From NCBI RefSeq assembly GCF_949628265.1, contig NC_088790.1, forward strand, positions 31,500,545 to 31,564,544: DNA of 64,000 nt, in the 5' to 3' direction. Position 1 is the stretch's first letter; each line of letters begins with the position of its first letter. Shown here one piece after another: positions 13,372-25,300 of this stretch. The notes beneath the pieces are model-generated. The model made no database searches and was not told the origin of the DNA. It was given only the letters and a program-made list of their open reading frames with translations. A program made the translations under genes and the position numbers. Origin of the DNA: Cloeon dipterum. Taxonomy: Eukaryota; Arthropoda; Insecta; Ephemeroptera; Baetidae.

Positions 13372-13764
13372 AAACTGCTCCAGCGATAAGGACGAATTTT
13401 GACAGTGCCATTTTTACGATTTTTACTAGCGGATGGCCAAAATTAGCCAGCTAGATGCGGCTAGCCAATTGTCAACACGTTAAAAGCAGAAAACAATCTA
13501 CCGATTTGGAGCCACAAAGTTTTTAAATCAACCTTTTGCCGCTTCTGCTTTTCACTCTGCATAATAATTGCGGGAAATGGTTATCAGAATTTTGACCTCA
13601 TGTCCAACAAGCTTGTTGGGACACGTAAAACTTTGTTGTTTTTGATAAAATATACAATGAACGGAAGCAATTTGAAAATCTGGCCGTTTTATCACCATAG
13701 AAAAGCGAAAAACACAGGTCGTGAGGGCAATTATTTAGATTATGCCAGTGGAAGGTTCGAGGGT

Positions 13765-13803
13765 AGATAAGAAATTAATTACCCTTTTGGGGGAATAAAA
13801 GGC
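13765..13803 (+). promoter_or_regulatory. Candidate core promoter of the serine protease homologue
   Basis: A GATA-factor type site (AGATAA, 13765) and a TATA-like AATAAAAGGC (13794) lie 34-72 bp upstream of the ATG at 13837. The spacing allows only a very short 5' UTR. GATA sites are common upstream of insect midgut genes; a gut role here is inference. Confidence 0.35.
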
Positions 13804-13836
13804 GCTGTTGGAGTGAACCAATTTGTAAGAAAGGCG

Positions 13837-16800
13837 ATGATGTACATCAAGAAGGCTCTGTCCGGTCTGCTCGTGTGCTGCTCACTTCTCTCAGGTTTGT
13901 GTTTCACGAATCCAATTTTCTATTTTTTTTTTTAAACTAAACATTGGCCCACCTGACAAAACGTCCTCTCAGTTTTTTTCTGCGCGTTCATGCAGTTTTA
14001 TACTTGTCATTTTGTCTTTTTTTTCATGTGTGTGATTCTTGACCACATTTTCTTGGCAGATTTCGGTTCGTCTCGTCGATATCTGCCCATTAGCCTTTTA
14101 GGGAAACTCATTTTTACTAAAATAAAATAGGATTTCGAGTAAGGAGACAGTTCGAACTTTTCTCCAAAATTTACGCTGCTCAATTTTGGCTTCAACTGAT
14201 TCCGCAGGACCAACGAAAAGTTGAATTTAAGATTGTGCCAATTATAAATGCTAAAATACCCTTCCGTCGAGACAATGGCGCGGCTATAATCGTCCCTTTC
14301 ATTTTTTTTCTCGTGAATCAGGTTGAAAACTAAAAAAAATCGCGATAGGTAAATAATTCTATATTATTATATATCCGGTGGGGGGATTGGAGACTCTTAT
14401 CGCTGTCTCTCTCTCTCTCTCATGCGAATAAACAGCATCGAGCAAACAGATATTAGCAAAACGCAATGAATGGAAATTTCACGATTGGCGGCAAACATAT
14501 TTGAGTGGAGAGAATGGATGAACAAGGAAAGCTAATGTTGTCTTTTCCTGCTAGAAGCCAAAATCACAGACGAATGTCAACACAGGTGCGATTACGATCA
14601 CTCAATCGCGCTTTACCTCGTCGAAAAATTGTTCAATTCGTAATATGATTGCACAGCGTTGATTGAATTATTAAAAAAAACTAACAATCTGATTTGAAGT
14701 GAACAGTCAGATTAATTTCAATTGTTTTCCTAATTATTATTTTTGCTTTTCTCATAGAAAAATAAGAGCTAACAGAAAAATGGCCTAGTAAATAATTTAG
14801 AAAAGCAATTTACTCAGGCGAGGAAGCAATTTTAACTTGTGCTGGAAATTAAAAATTAATTTTCATCACGAAAAATGTTTTGATTTACAAGTAAATTTGA
14901 TTTTAATTATTACTGCAGGTGGCGAGAGTCAAGTGGTGGTCACCGACGCTGCTCCTACGGAGTTTCCACACATTGTAAATATAAAATTTCCATAATTTGA
15001 TTGTTAGAGAATTTTCAAATTTTCTTTGAAAAAAAAACGCCGATTATCAGAGCTCATCTCGTTCTCGGTTTCAGGTCAAGATAAAGTTTCAAGACCAGGC
15101 CGTTCTAAAAACAACGCCAGGTTTGTTTGTCAGTGCGAAATATGTCCTTAAATCGTTCAACTCGGACAATACGCTGACGTAAGTGTATGTTGTGATAGGG
15201 TTTTTTCTCATCCCAAGATATCTATTATTTTTAATAGTCCCTAAAATACTAATAGCAGACCTTTGGGGGCACCCTTTTGTCCAGAATTTTACCACGAGTC
15301 TAACGAACTTTGGTTTTTCCTTCTGCAACCAACAGTTGTCGAGTTATTAATTTTTTAACGTGAAAAACCGTTTGTGTGATATTACAAAATTTTGGTTGTC
15401 GGGGCCCTAGTGGGGCCCTATGGGCCGGAGGGTGGCGTTTTGGGCCCCATTCGACGCCCCTTAATGAGGCACGTCCCCCAGTGTGCGGTTTTTTAGTATC
15501 TGACCGTTTTTGGAATTTCTACGATTTTTCGAATGTCCAAATGGTTCAAAATTTCAAAAAATTCTCTAACCATGACCCGAGGTTTTTCCAGTAATTCCGC
15601 ATAGCCATATTGGTTAGGTGTCTTATGAACCACGTTTCGGGGAATTTTCATCAAAAAATAGGCAAGTTTTCAATTAAAATTGTAATTATACAATTTTTGG
15701 GGTCTTTTCCGACCAATTTTGACTTCCGCCAGCCATGTCGCCGCTCTAGGACATAAATTCAAAAATCGACAAAACGGGCCCTCTGAAAAATTTAATGTCG
15801 CGTCTTTTGCCACCAAATTCATTAATTTATCTCGAAAATTGAGGGACTAGACAGGTTTTGGAGTTACAAAAACGTGTTTTTTGGACACACGGTAATTTAA
15901 AATTCGCCATTTTTTCCGCAAAATGATCAATATGGCAATCTCTACTGTTTTAACCCACACGCAGGCTCGACACCGGTCTGGAGAACGATTTTGAGATTAT
16001 TCCCGCCCATAGAAAAATTAAATTTGATTTTTTCGGATTTTTCCTTTTGCTGGCGGCGCAATTGAAAATTATGGTTTTATTTTTGTTAAAATTCTACGAG
16101 TTAATGGATTTTAACTTACAAAGCCTCAAACGAAAGGTCTCGCCGAGCCCCACCACCTGACCCACCCTGACGACCTTTTTCAGGGTACCGGGGGCCACTT
16201 TTTCGCGATTTTCCTACTAAAATCCTGTAAAATCGCCTCAAAATTGATTGCAGCAAGGACATGTTCAACGTGACCAACCAGATGGGCGCCGTTCTACCCG
16301 TGGGAGCTTATACAGCTGATGCTAAGGAAAATTTCTTTTACTTGAAGATTTGCAAACCATTCAAATCAACTCCTTTCAACATGAGCTTATCCAGTTTTTA
16401 CGCGTTGGACAGCGAAGTTGATGCTCAACTGTTGTTTTTCAACACAACCTCTATAAATAGTTCCATTTTGATAAGCCTAATAATATTTTCTTGCCTGCAG
16501 AGCACCCTGAAAAAGGTGAGCGTCCGAATGGTGGACAACAGTACGTGCAGAGATAAATCATCAGGATTTGGCTTCAACTCTGACGAGATCATCTGCATGA
16601 CGTCAACCGTCCTTACTAATTTTTGCCTGGTTTGTTATTTGTTCGTGATTTTATTCTCAGTTCGTTGAATGATTTGGCCAAAATCTGCAGATTACGTTGC
16701 AAGATGACAAGACAAACCCGACTTACATTACATTTCCACTGTTGGCAATTGGCGGCCAAGTCAACGGATTTTTCAAACATGCCAGTTGCGACTCTGAAAA

Positions 16801-16897
16801 CAATTTGTATCAAATGGCACCGTATTTCTTCTATAAAAAAATCAGCTACTTTCGCCAAGACATAATTGATCTGATCCCAAAAGTGGACATCGTTTGA
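13837..16897 (+). CDS. Secreted trypsin-fold serine protease homologue, non-catalytic
   Basis: Exons 13837-13894, 14919-14974, 15075-15178, 16254-16416, 16501-16629 and 16691-16897 join in phase to 238 residues, the usual trypsin length. Residues 1-20 (MMYIKKALSGLLVCCSLLSG) form a signal peptide. A trypsin-like start follows (GGESQ, then EFPHIVKIKF). VRMVDNSTCRD and SDEIICM match the family's second-domain cysteine region, and the last 25 residues resemble the usual C-terminal helix. The active-site positions are changed: the A-A-H-C motif is represented by VSAKYV, the D-I-A-L motif by NFFYLKICKPF, and no GDSGGP is present. It should therefore be secreted and inactive as a protease. The 84-nt intron 16417-16500 is inferred; it is in phase, so retention would only add 28 residues. 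The 1.1-kb third intron is mostly a family G repeat. Divergence from typical trypsins is high, so the subfamily is unknown. Confidence 0.72.
15090..16240 (-). repeat. Dispersed repeat family G, copy in reverse orientation
   Basis: Fills the long intron of the serine protease homologue and reaches slightly into exon 3 by similarity of AT-rich sequence only. It has the GGGGCCCTAGTGGGGCCC region and the reverse complement of the TTAATAACTCGGC phrase seen at 3130, 27900 and 43305. Confidence 0.6.
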
Positions 16898-16929
16898 TTT
16901 TTCGTTGCAACTGTAGCAATGTGAAAGAA

Positions 16930-16935
16930 AATAAA
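16930..16935 (+). terminator. Poly(A) signal of the serine protease homologue
   Basis: AATAAA within an AATAAATAAATAAA run, 33 nt after the TGA at 16895-16897. Confidence 0.65.
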
Positions 16936-17342
16936 TAAATAAATTGGCTTGCAATCTTGAAAACAGTGATTTTTTATTTATCCGTAAAGTAAAATAACAA
17001 AAAAAGCACAACTCGAAAAAAGAAGAGCGTTTTACCCCGAGACATCATTTTATGGGCTGAATTAAATTCTTATAATTTTTGTTTCGTTGGCTCAAGAGTG
17101 AAACTGACACAGCAGAGAAGGTTTTTTCTTACCTCAAGAGTGTATTCTGCAAATACAAATCGAGCAATTTTGATTTTTCTCAATTCCACTATTGGAACAT
17201 TTCCTCGAAAAATGTGAGATGCATTCTACACATTTAATTCCATACTCAGAATAGAATGTGTATCAAAATTAAAACAAAATCATTCGAATTTTATTTTTTC
17301 CCAGACACAACTTAGGTTAAAATTTTCGGTTACTAGAGGTTA

Positions 17343-17507
17343 TTAGCAAATATGGTATTTTAATTTCACGGATTTTCCCTCCGGCTCGAACGCGTTCAGT
17401 TCATCCAGCAAAAGCTCAGCCTGAAAGTTTTTTACATGTTCCTGGATGTATTTTAGATTGGGGAGCGATTGGACAGGTTTTTGAGACGTTTGAAATTGTA
17501 AGGATAC
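17343..17507 (-). CDS. Possible terminal coding exon, unknown gene
   Basis: An open frame of 54 codons plus stop is preceded by an acceptor-like AAATTTAG on the minus strand. Its translation is coding-like (for example LPNLKYIQEHVKNFQAELLL and then DELNAFEPEG) and ends in KLKYHIC. I see no upstream exon within the next 1.5 kb and do not recognise the protein. It may be the last exon of a gene with distant 5' exons, a decayed gene, or chance. Confidence 0.28.
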   Translation of the reverse strand, partial: VSLQFQTSQKPVQSLPNLKYIQEHVKNFQAELLLDELNAFEPEGKSVKLKYHIC

Positions 17508-18523
17508 CTAAATTTTCCTGAAAGCTATTCATAATTCCTGTAAAATTAGTGTCATATGATCAAGACGCAAAAATTTCAGCTAGTTAATTCGTTGCAAGGT
17601 GTAAAAAAAAATTATTTTAACAATATTACGATAACCAGATTTTGCTATCTCTCCCCTTATCAAAAAGATTTTAATGTACATGAGTTGGTGATAATAAAAG
17701 TGACGTAAAAAATGCTATTTAGATAACTTTTTGGAATTCATTTAGCTGTTAAAAAAAAATTAATTTTAAATATCAGATTTTTAATTGTTATTAATCAAGA
17801 AATCTTAAAATTCTTTCAAAAATTTCACCAAAAGTGTAACAATTTATGCAGCCAAAAATTTGCAATGATTTTTCAGCTAATTTAGACGATATTAAATAAT
17901 TCAGATAGCTCATTTTATGGTCCTGATAGACGATTGGAAGCTCAGAAAAAAACACTGTTGATCGTTAAAACACTTTGTTGCAGCCAGCAAAGATTTTTTT
18001 CTAATTAAATTGGCGATTTTTGGCAACAAGGATTTCCAGAATTTTAATAATCTGACGTTCAGCATAAAAAACCTTCGCATCTGTGCATAAAAGGCAAGAA
18101 GTAATCTGTGACCAAAGTAGAAAAAAAGTGGCGGCGCATCTCGACGGCTATGTGCACCGCAAATTGCACTTTATAGAAAAAAAGCGAGCAATTTGCAAGC
18201 AAGCCCGAGCGTGCATCGCGCACTAGGCCGAGAGGAGGTTGTTGAACCGCCAGCCTTATTCTCCATATAAATAATATCAGGTGCTAAACTCGCCAAGAGA
18301 GGTTCCGCAGGCAATGCCGTCCGCTGCAATAATTATCGCCGACTCAGGGATTTCTACTCGAATCGATTATTTGTGCTCCTTTGAATGTCTTTTAACTTAT
18401 TATTAAAACTTAAATTAGATTTTTTTTTTATTAATTGCCTTTGAAAAACCCCTGAATGAAAGCAGGTCACTTGAAAAACGACAAAATGGCTTAAAAAAGT
18501 ACTTTATTCTGTTTATTTTTAAT

Positions 18524-18906
18524 AAAGACAGTCTTTGACGAGGTTTCTGAGCACACCAATCGATTCCTGAGGGTCGAATTAGGTGAAGTAGATGTTTTAT
18601 TCTGACCATAAAGTGCAGCGCAAGGTGCGAACTTTTTTTCCCGCCAAAAAACGATATGAACGTATTTGCGGGAAGTGCGCATGCGTCAGAGCTGGTTTGA
18701 GCACTTGCAGAGAGACCACCTGAACGAATGACTTCTTTGTCACATCCAGCCAGCACCCACGCATGCGCAGTTCTCGCAAATACGCTCAAATTGTTTTGGC
18801 GGGAAAAAAGTTCGCACGTTTTTTTAACGGAAAAAACATTCACTGTACCTAATTCGAACCTCAGGAATCGATTGGTGAGCTCAGAAACTTCGCCAAATAA
18901 GTCTTT
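18524..18906 (+). mobile_element. Foldback MITE family A, copy 4
   Basis: Copy of about 383 bp. The left end AAAGACAGTCTTTGACG is near the family form; the right end is eroded (CCAAATAAGTCTTT). Both CCAATCGATTCCTGAGG segments and both GCGCATGCG or CGCATGCGC palindromes are present. Confidence 0.9.
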
Positions 18907-19959
18907 AAACAAGAAAAAGATTATTTTAAATTAAAATAAAATATTTGCCTTTGAAAAACTGGTTGAAACAACCCCTGAATGAAAGCAGGTCAGTTTAAAA
19001 ACAACAAAGGCTTTAAAAAGTCCTTGATTCTGTTTATTTATTATCATTTTTTTAAAGTGCGGTCATTCGCGATTACGAGTGTTGCAAAAATAAAGCTGGC
19101 CCGACCATAACACGAGGCGCATTGATTATTCAGGCCAGTGGAAAGGCGCTCATTCAGCTGTACATATTCCTTGCCAAAATTCTCGCACGAGCGCCGCGCG
19201 AAAATAGAACTTAATTAATGGGCGGCGAGGGGAGATGGTCTCGAAATAAAAGAATTGTCCAGTTCAAGATCAAATTTTCGAGTGTTTCTCTTTATTTCAT
19301 TTCGCTGTGAAGCACAATAATTTGGCAGCTGTAATTTTAAATACGTTATGTATGTACACAGGAATTTGCAGTTTTACACAGTAAGAATTACACCATTTTA
19401 TTTTTTTTGTATAATTTTATTTCATAATACGACGCGATCGCTCCGAGTTATACATGAGTTATGTGTGTGTGTGTGGGTGGGTGTGTGCCGTTTCTGAGAG
19501 GACTAAAAATGCGAATCGAGCGTAAGTCTCAAAATGCCTGCTGGTTAAAAACAACGAATGCGATTGACTCGATCAATCGGAAAACAAAAAATTAACTAAT
19601 CAACATCAAATCACAGAGCCTTTCTATGCACGTGACATTATTTATTTATTTATTTTCATGCATCGCTCTCATGCTTATCAAAAAAGCCGAAGGGCCGCGA
19701 AAAGTGCCCAGACGGCGCCGGTATAATTACTTTAATAATTAAGCTAGTTAATTACACGCCGACCAATCGCAAAGCCGATGTCGTATGCATAGCATATACA
19801 GTCATTGTGTAATAAGTATGAGTGAAGTGACGGACACCGCCTTTTCCCCTGCTGGAATTCGACCGCCAGATAAAAAAATGTCTCTATAAGGAATTGTTTT
19901 CTACTTTTCTATCAATTTGTAATCGCAGAAACGCATTAAAAGTCGATTAACAACAAGAA

Positions 19960-20350
19960 TTAAAAGAATTCTTGGATTTGAACGCAATACGCATGTCACA
20001 ATTTCCCGCGCAATTCACGATTCTTGTTGCTAGGCAACCGGGAAGCTGTTGGCACGTTGCGCTCAGCCAATCAGCGTCGAGAATTCTTGCAGCTTTTCTC
20101 CAATACTCGTGATTAAATTGATTTAAATGAATTTCTGGGATTATAAATCGATAAATGAACTCTACAGCTGCAAGAAGACACCAATAATCGGAGAAAACAG
20201 CAAAAATTCTTTGCTCGAAGAAACCTCGATGCTGATTGGCTAACGAACGCGCTCGTCAGCAATTCTAAACACTTTAACGCTGTTGCTAGGCAACCGTGCA
20301 ACCTGTTGACATGCGTCGCGCTGAGCCAATCAGCGTAAAGAATTCTTCAA
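19960..20350. repeat. Repeat family C, two adjacent copies
   Basis: Two neighbouring units end around 20095 and 20347. Each holds GTTGCTAGGCAACCG followed about 45 bp later by AGCCAATCAGCG and then GAATTCTTGC. The second also begins with a mirrored ATGCTGATTGGCT, giving inverted ends. A third copy lies at 21785-21965. Confidence 0.75.
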
Positions 20351-20562
20351 GCTAAGAATTCTTGCTGCTTTCTCTAATTTTCGTGATTTTATTCTCAATT
20401 TAATGCGTCTCCGCCGTTATAAATCGATAGATCGACTCTTCAGCTGCGAATTGAGACCAAACAATCGGTTTTCTGCTCAATAGAAGCAATTTACAAGAAG
20501 CACGGGACTCTTTTGGCGGGAAAAGGTTGTTTTTCCAAGACCAATAGCGAGTCGGAACCAAG

Positions 20563-20620
20563 ATGGCGACGGATTCCGCGGGGAGACAAAGGTCGCGTGC
20601 CCGATTTACAAGTACAAGTA
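20563..20620 (+). other. Possible first coding exon, unknown gene
   Basis: ATGGCGACGG in a strong start context (ACCAAG before the ATG) opens a frame reading MATDSAGRQRSRARFTS, ending at a candidate donor GTACGT near 20618. No continuation exon on this strand was found before the FADD gene. It may be a noncoding promoter element. Confidence 0.22.
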
Positions 20621-21784
20621 CGTCATTTTTTCTTTCTGCTTACTTTTCTGAGTTAAGCCAAGTACATACACGCGCACACACGGACCAATCTATCGAAGCT
20701 ATATTTTATATAACCGTCTAATGCTCACGTCTAGCAGGACTAAGTGTATCGATCGGATGTGCCTGAACGCCCCCGCCGGCCCCCGAGGGCCACGCCGACC
20801 CTTTGTGCACACATAAATGCGCCCTCTGGAGGCGGACGGCGGTTGAAGAATTCCGAAAATGGGAAATACGTATGTAAATGCTGAGAAATTTTGTGTCCTT
20901 TTTCACTCGGAAACTGTGTGCTACCTCCACGAACGGTGAACTATAGAATAATTAATAATAATAATTAATTATACTCCGCGACTACTCCATAAATTACTAA
21001 ACGTAACAACAAAAGTGAAGAGCCGTTGCGCTTAACTGAACTAAACCGAAAAAAAATGAAAGAAATCCGGAAACCAGCCGGGTGTTCCGGAGAAAATGAG
21101 CCAATCAATTTTTTAGCCTGCTGGTTGGTGCTTTGGAATTTACACGGAGCCAGCTCAAAAAGCATCACAGTCTCAAAATATTATACTACGCGGACGAATC
21201 CCCTCGACTTGGAATGAAAACAATTAAAAGAAAAGAGTGAAACACGCGCGATGACAGCAATTTTGTGCCGTTGACACGTGCGCGCGGAGAGCGCCCGCGA
21301 GAGAGAGGGAGAGAGAGAGAGAATCGCCCGACCATGTCCTTTTACAATATTGGCTCGTGTGTCGTTCAATTTCGAGCTGCTGCTGCTGCGGCTGGGGGCA
21401 CTCGATTAGCGTTATTACAGGATAAACAATTGCCATCGTCGACGCTCGCTCCAACGAATGAATGGCAGCGGATGCAAATCGGCCCAGTGAGAACGGGGTC
21501 ACTTGCAGCATCCGATTTGTTAAGTGTTTACGTGTGTGTATGTGAAAAGAAACGCGTCTTCTGCGAGTGAAAGTTGCTCACGGTTTTGGGCAATAGAACC
21601 GAAAGACGACGGGAAAAGCTTCGGCCGAGGGAAATCGGAGTTGCAGGAATGTTTTGAAGGGGTTGGCGGAAAAGGAATGAATTCTTGACGCGGTTATTTG
21701 AGGATAAATACGTGAGTTTATTAGTCAGCGAATTCATTTTAAGTAAAAAATGATAATCAATCGTCTTTTAGAGTGCATTTCCTT

Positions 21785-21965
21785 CTGTTTAGCGAAAATA
21801 ATTCTTTGCTCCAAGAATCCTCAACGCTGATTGGCTGACGAAAGCGCAGGTCAGCATCTCCCGCGCAATTCACAACACGTTTACACTGTTGCTAGGCAAC
21901 CGCGGCAGCTGTTGACATGCGATTTGCGTCGGCCAATCAGCGTTGATTAAAGAATTCTTGCGTCA
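21785..21965. mobile_element. Small inverted-repeat element family C, copy 3
   Basis: About 175 bp with mirrored ends (AATTCTTTG...CGCTGATTGGC and GCCAATCAGCG...AAAGAATTCTTG) around GTTGCTAGGCAACCG at 21891. It is the best preserved copy of the family. Confidence 0.72.
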
Positions 21966-22341
21966 TTTCAACGGTTTAAACGAATTCTTCCGCGAATTTT
22001 AAAGAAAAGATCCTGCTGTTTCTTCAGGAAGCCGGATAAAAAGTAAGGAATTACCAATTTGATCATTTGGAAATACACTCCACGGCAGAGAATTTGATGC
22101 AAACATGTCCCCGTTTATTTAAATGCATTTCTTTAGATATTCTCCTTCTTTTTATGGCTGCCGCGAAACCCTATCGAATTGGGCTCCGATCGGCTCACAC
22201 CAAATAAATCCAATTCCCTCGGTTCGCGCTTTCTTCTCAGCCTCCGACAAAATTCCTCGGTTCGAAAATGAAATGGAGGGGAGGGTGGTGAAGGTGTTCT
22301 TAAGTGGTGGATGCGTGTGTGAGTGGGTGTTCTAATTAATT

Positions 22342-25300
22342 TCACTCCAATTTGCTCCGCTGCTGGCCGGTGAGCAGGCCGTACTGGTGTCCGTTGACCT
22401 TGTCCTCCTGTCCGAGCTTGTCGTACTTGACGCCGTTGGCCGCCGAGTGGACGCGGGCCGGCACGTTGGCGGCCGAGGCGCCCTTGCCGCCGTCCGAGAG
22501 GTACGACTTGTGGAAGAACCTGGCGAACAGCATGGCGTAGCTCAGGTACATGGTGAACGAGAGCTTGATGTTGGTCAGGCTGATGTGGCACTCTTCGCCG
22601 CTCTGCAGGTACTGGTAGGCCCAGTAGTTGACCAGACAGCCGACCACCATCTGCGACAGCTGCGACGCCGTGATGAACATGGCGAACTGCTTGGGCGGCC
22701 GGTAGCCCATGGCCCGCAGCGCGTAGTACGTGTACATGATCGAGTGCACGATGTAGTTCATCACGACGTACCAGCGCGCCGACGACGTGTACTCGGCGTA
22801 CGAGAACCAGCTGTACAGCAGCACCGTGATGTGGTGGTACCAGTGCAGGAAGATGAGCGGCTGCTTGCGCAGCACGATGAAAACCGTGTCGCCCAGCTCG
22901 GGCAGCTTCGACAGCACGAACATCCACGTCCAGAAGCCGCTCACCTTGTCGTGAAGGATGTAACTGCAAACAGAAAAGGCAAAATTGTAATTAGTAGAGA
23001 CTCGCATGCGTTTGTTTGTTTGTTTCTCTAACTGTTTTTTCTTCTTTTCAGATTTGGAGACGCGGCAGTTTGAGCCAAATTTTAACCAGGAGGCGGAGAA
23101 AATTAATTTTAACGGAGAGAATTTTGATTTTAATCAGATTTTGCCAGAATTTCGGACCGGGAGCAAATCTATAATTTAAAGACCGTCTTTGAAGAAGTTT
23201 CTGAGCACACCAATCGATTCCTGAGGGTCGAATTAGTTAAATTAGACATTTTTTCCGTTAAAAAAGTGCAGCGCGACGTGCGAATTTTTTTCCCGCCAAA
23301 ACAAAATGAATGCGAGAACTGCACATGCGTGAGAGCTGGTTTGAGCACTTGCAGTGAGACCACCTCTACGAATGACTACATTGTCAGATCCAGCCAGCTC
23401 TAACGCATGCGCAGATCTCGCATTCATATTGGTTTTGGCGGGAAAAAAGTTCGCACGTCGCGCTGCACTTTTTTAACGGAAAAACGTCCATTTTAACTAA
23501 TTCGACCCTCAGGAATCGAATAGTGGGCTCAGAAAAGTCGTTAAAGACGGTCTTTAAATTGTTCATGATTAATTTCGGGTTGATTCATCAAATAGAATGT
23601 TAATCAGTTTGAGTTAAAATTGGATATTGTTGTTAAGAATTTTGTCCCGATATCGGACTTAATTTTGTTTGAGGTCCAAGTGTCCTTTATACCGATTTTA
23701 TAAAAATTTAGCCTCTTTCAGGTCAATTTTCTGTATAAAATATCACGTTATTGCAATTTATTATTAAAAAATTGTTAATTGAGTCAGAATTTCGAACAAA
23801 ATCCAAATGAAAATTTGATTTTTGGGACAGATCTTTACATTTTCGAGAAAATGAGTAAAAATCTTATTTTTATTCCCTTTATTACAACACTTTTAAATGT
23901 TTACCAAAGAATAAGCTTTGTCTTTGGAATGTTATTTCGGTTTTCTTACGAAATTCAGATTTAAGTTATTTCTAGAGTAATAGTTGTGACATAAAAAATA
24001 TTGTTACATTTTAATCAAATAAACGTGCGTGTGTTACTGTTGATATTTTACTTTAAAAATCTTCAATTTATTTACAAAATTAATTCAAAACGAGTTACGA
24101 CACCAAATTAATTTTTATTTTTGAAAATTGAGCGTCTAAAAACAGGTTACCCCGATTTTATTATTAGCGCAAACAAACGGCTGGAAAATCCCACCAGTTT
24201 TGGGGTTTCCTTTGAAAAAATAAAAAAAATCACACTTTGCACCTAACAATAGACAGAGCTTAAACAAATGCTTAAAATGAAAGTTTCTTAGCGATACAGA
24301 GTGTTTCTCCGGATTTTAGTTCCTAATTAAAGAGTAAAGTAAAAGAAAGTACCGTCACACATTTAAACAGGATAATTCTTTAAAAAGTGCCAAATCTTTT
24401 TTTTAAATTGAAGTCTCCAATAGTCATGCCAATGAAGTAAAATATAAAAAGGGACGGTTAAGGGAAAACTGATTAAAATTTTGGGTGTCAAATTTCAACA
24501 ACAGAATTTCTCACTCTAAAAGCTAATATTTTTCCACGAATTGCCGTCAGAATACGGAGAAAAAAAGCAAATTGCTGCATATGTGCTTGTCGGGGCCGCG
24601 ACTCACTCGGCTTAACGAGTCGTGACGTCAACTATCTGATAACGAGGATTTCGGAGACAAACCAAAAGAACTTTTAAGTCTTCGCCACGCATTCCTCACG
24701 TGCCACATTAACGTCACCTTACAAGGCCGGTAGAATAAATAAATCTTTTTTAATTGAAACCAAATTGCATCTCATTACAGTGCGCGGTGTTTTTATTTTA
24801 AGGGCCGCGCCCGCCCGCTCGTGTTGCTCGCGGCAGGGTGGCTCCGAAATTTGTGTCAAGTGCGCTGCCCATCTTTTTTCATTAAGCCACTTGAGCGGCG
24901 CTCGTTATCTCGCTCGAAAAAGAAAAATTAATCACCCTCCCTCGGCTGGACGGACAGCCTGGCTGCTTGGCTCGCGAATCGGATTATCTGCGGATGAGTC
25001 AGCGCCCAAGAGTGCAAGCGTTCACGCAGACGAGATATAATTGTCCCGCATTCACTCAAATGAACAAAATTACTTTGTTTCGAGCACGAGACACCAGTGA
25101 GAGTCTGGAGAAAAAGATTTAACATTTTTTTTTCAGGATTTAAACCCTGAAAATCTAGCAAAATGAAATCACTGCAAAAAATGTTTTATTTTTAAATAAA
25201 TTTCCGGCTTGCTTGTGTTTTTTGCTTAATTCTAATTCCTCATTACACAAATGTAAGGTTAAAATATCTTCCAGTGAATTAAAAAATGAATAATTCCCTC

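Larger units (their letters stand above)
5148..13836. other. Intergenic region, 8.7 kb
   Basis: No gene was found on either strand. About 5148-5460 is the GC-richer 5' flank of the WDSUB1-like gene. The rest is AT-rich, with family A copies at 6292 and 13021, the repeat at 9350-9765, short simple repeats and many short chance reading frames without splice-consistent continuation. Confidence 0.6.
16898..22341. other. Intergenic region, 5.4 kb
   Basis: No confident gene. It holds a possible 3' exon (17343-17507, minus), MITE family A copy 4, family C repeats at 20000-20350 and 21785-21965, a possible first exon at 20563, and the 3' UTR of the elongase (22342 down to a minus-strand AATAAA at 22119-22114). 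Confidence 0.55.

Noticed and set aside
13590-13625. Short mirrored AACAAGCTTGTTGG near the serine protease homologue
   Set aside because: A 12-bp palindrome alone is expected by chance and has no supporting context.
16417-16500. Continuous reading through this segment as coding sequence of the protease homologue
   Set aside because: The insert has no counterpart in trypsins, ends in a strong TTGCCTGCAG acceptor and is a multiple of three, so an 84-nt intron is more likely. Retention cannot be excluded.
21265-21570. 101-codon frame rich in Arg and Ala downstream of the possible first exon at 20563
   Set aside because: Low-complexity GAGA and GCTGCT repeats account for it, with no splice phase linking it to neighbouring exons.
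22133-23031. Open frames of 278 codons (minus) and 214 codons (plus) over the elongase exon
   Set aside because: They are out-of-frame or antisense readings of the GC-rich elongase exon; the elongase frame carries the catalytic HWYHH box and joins exon 1 in phase.
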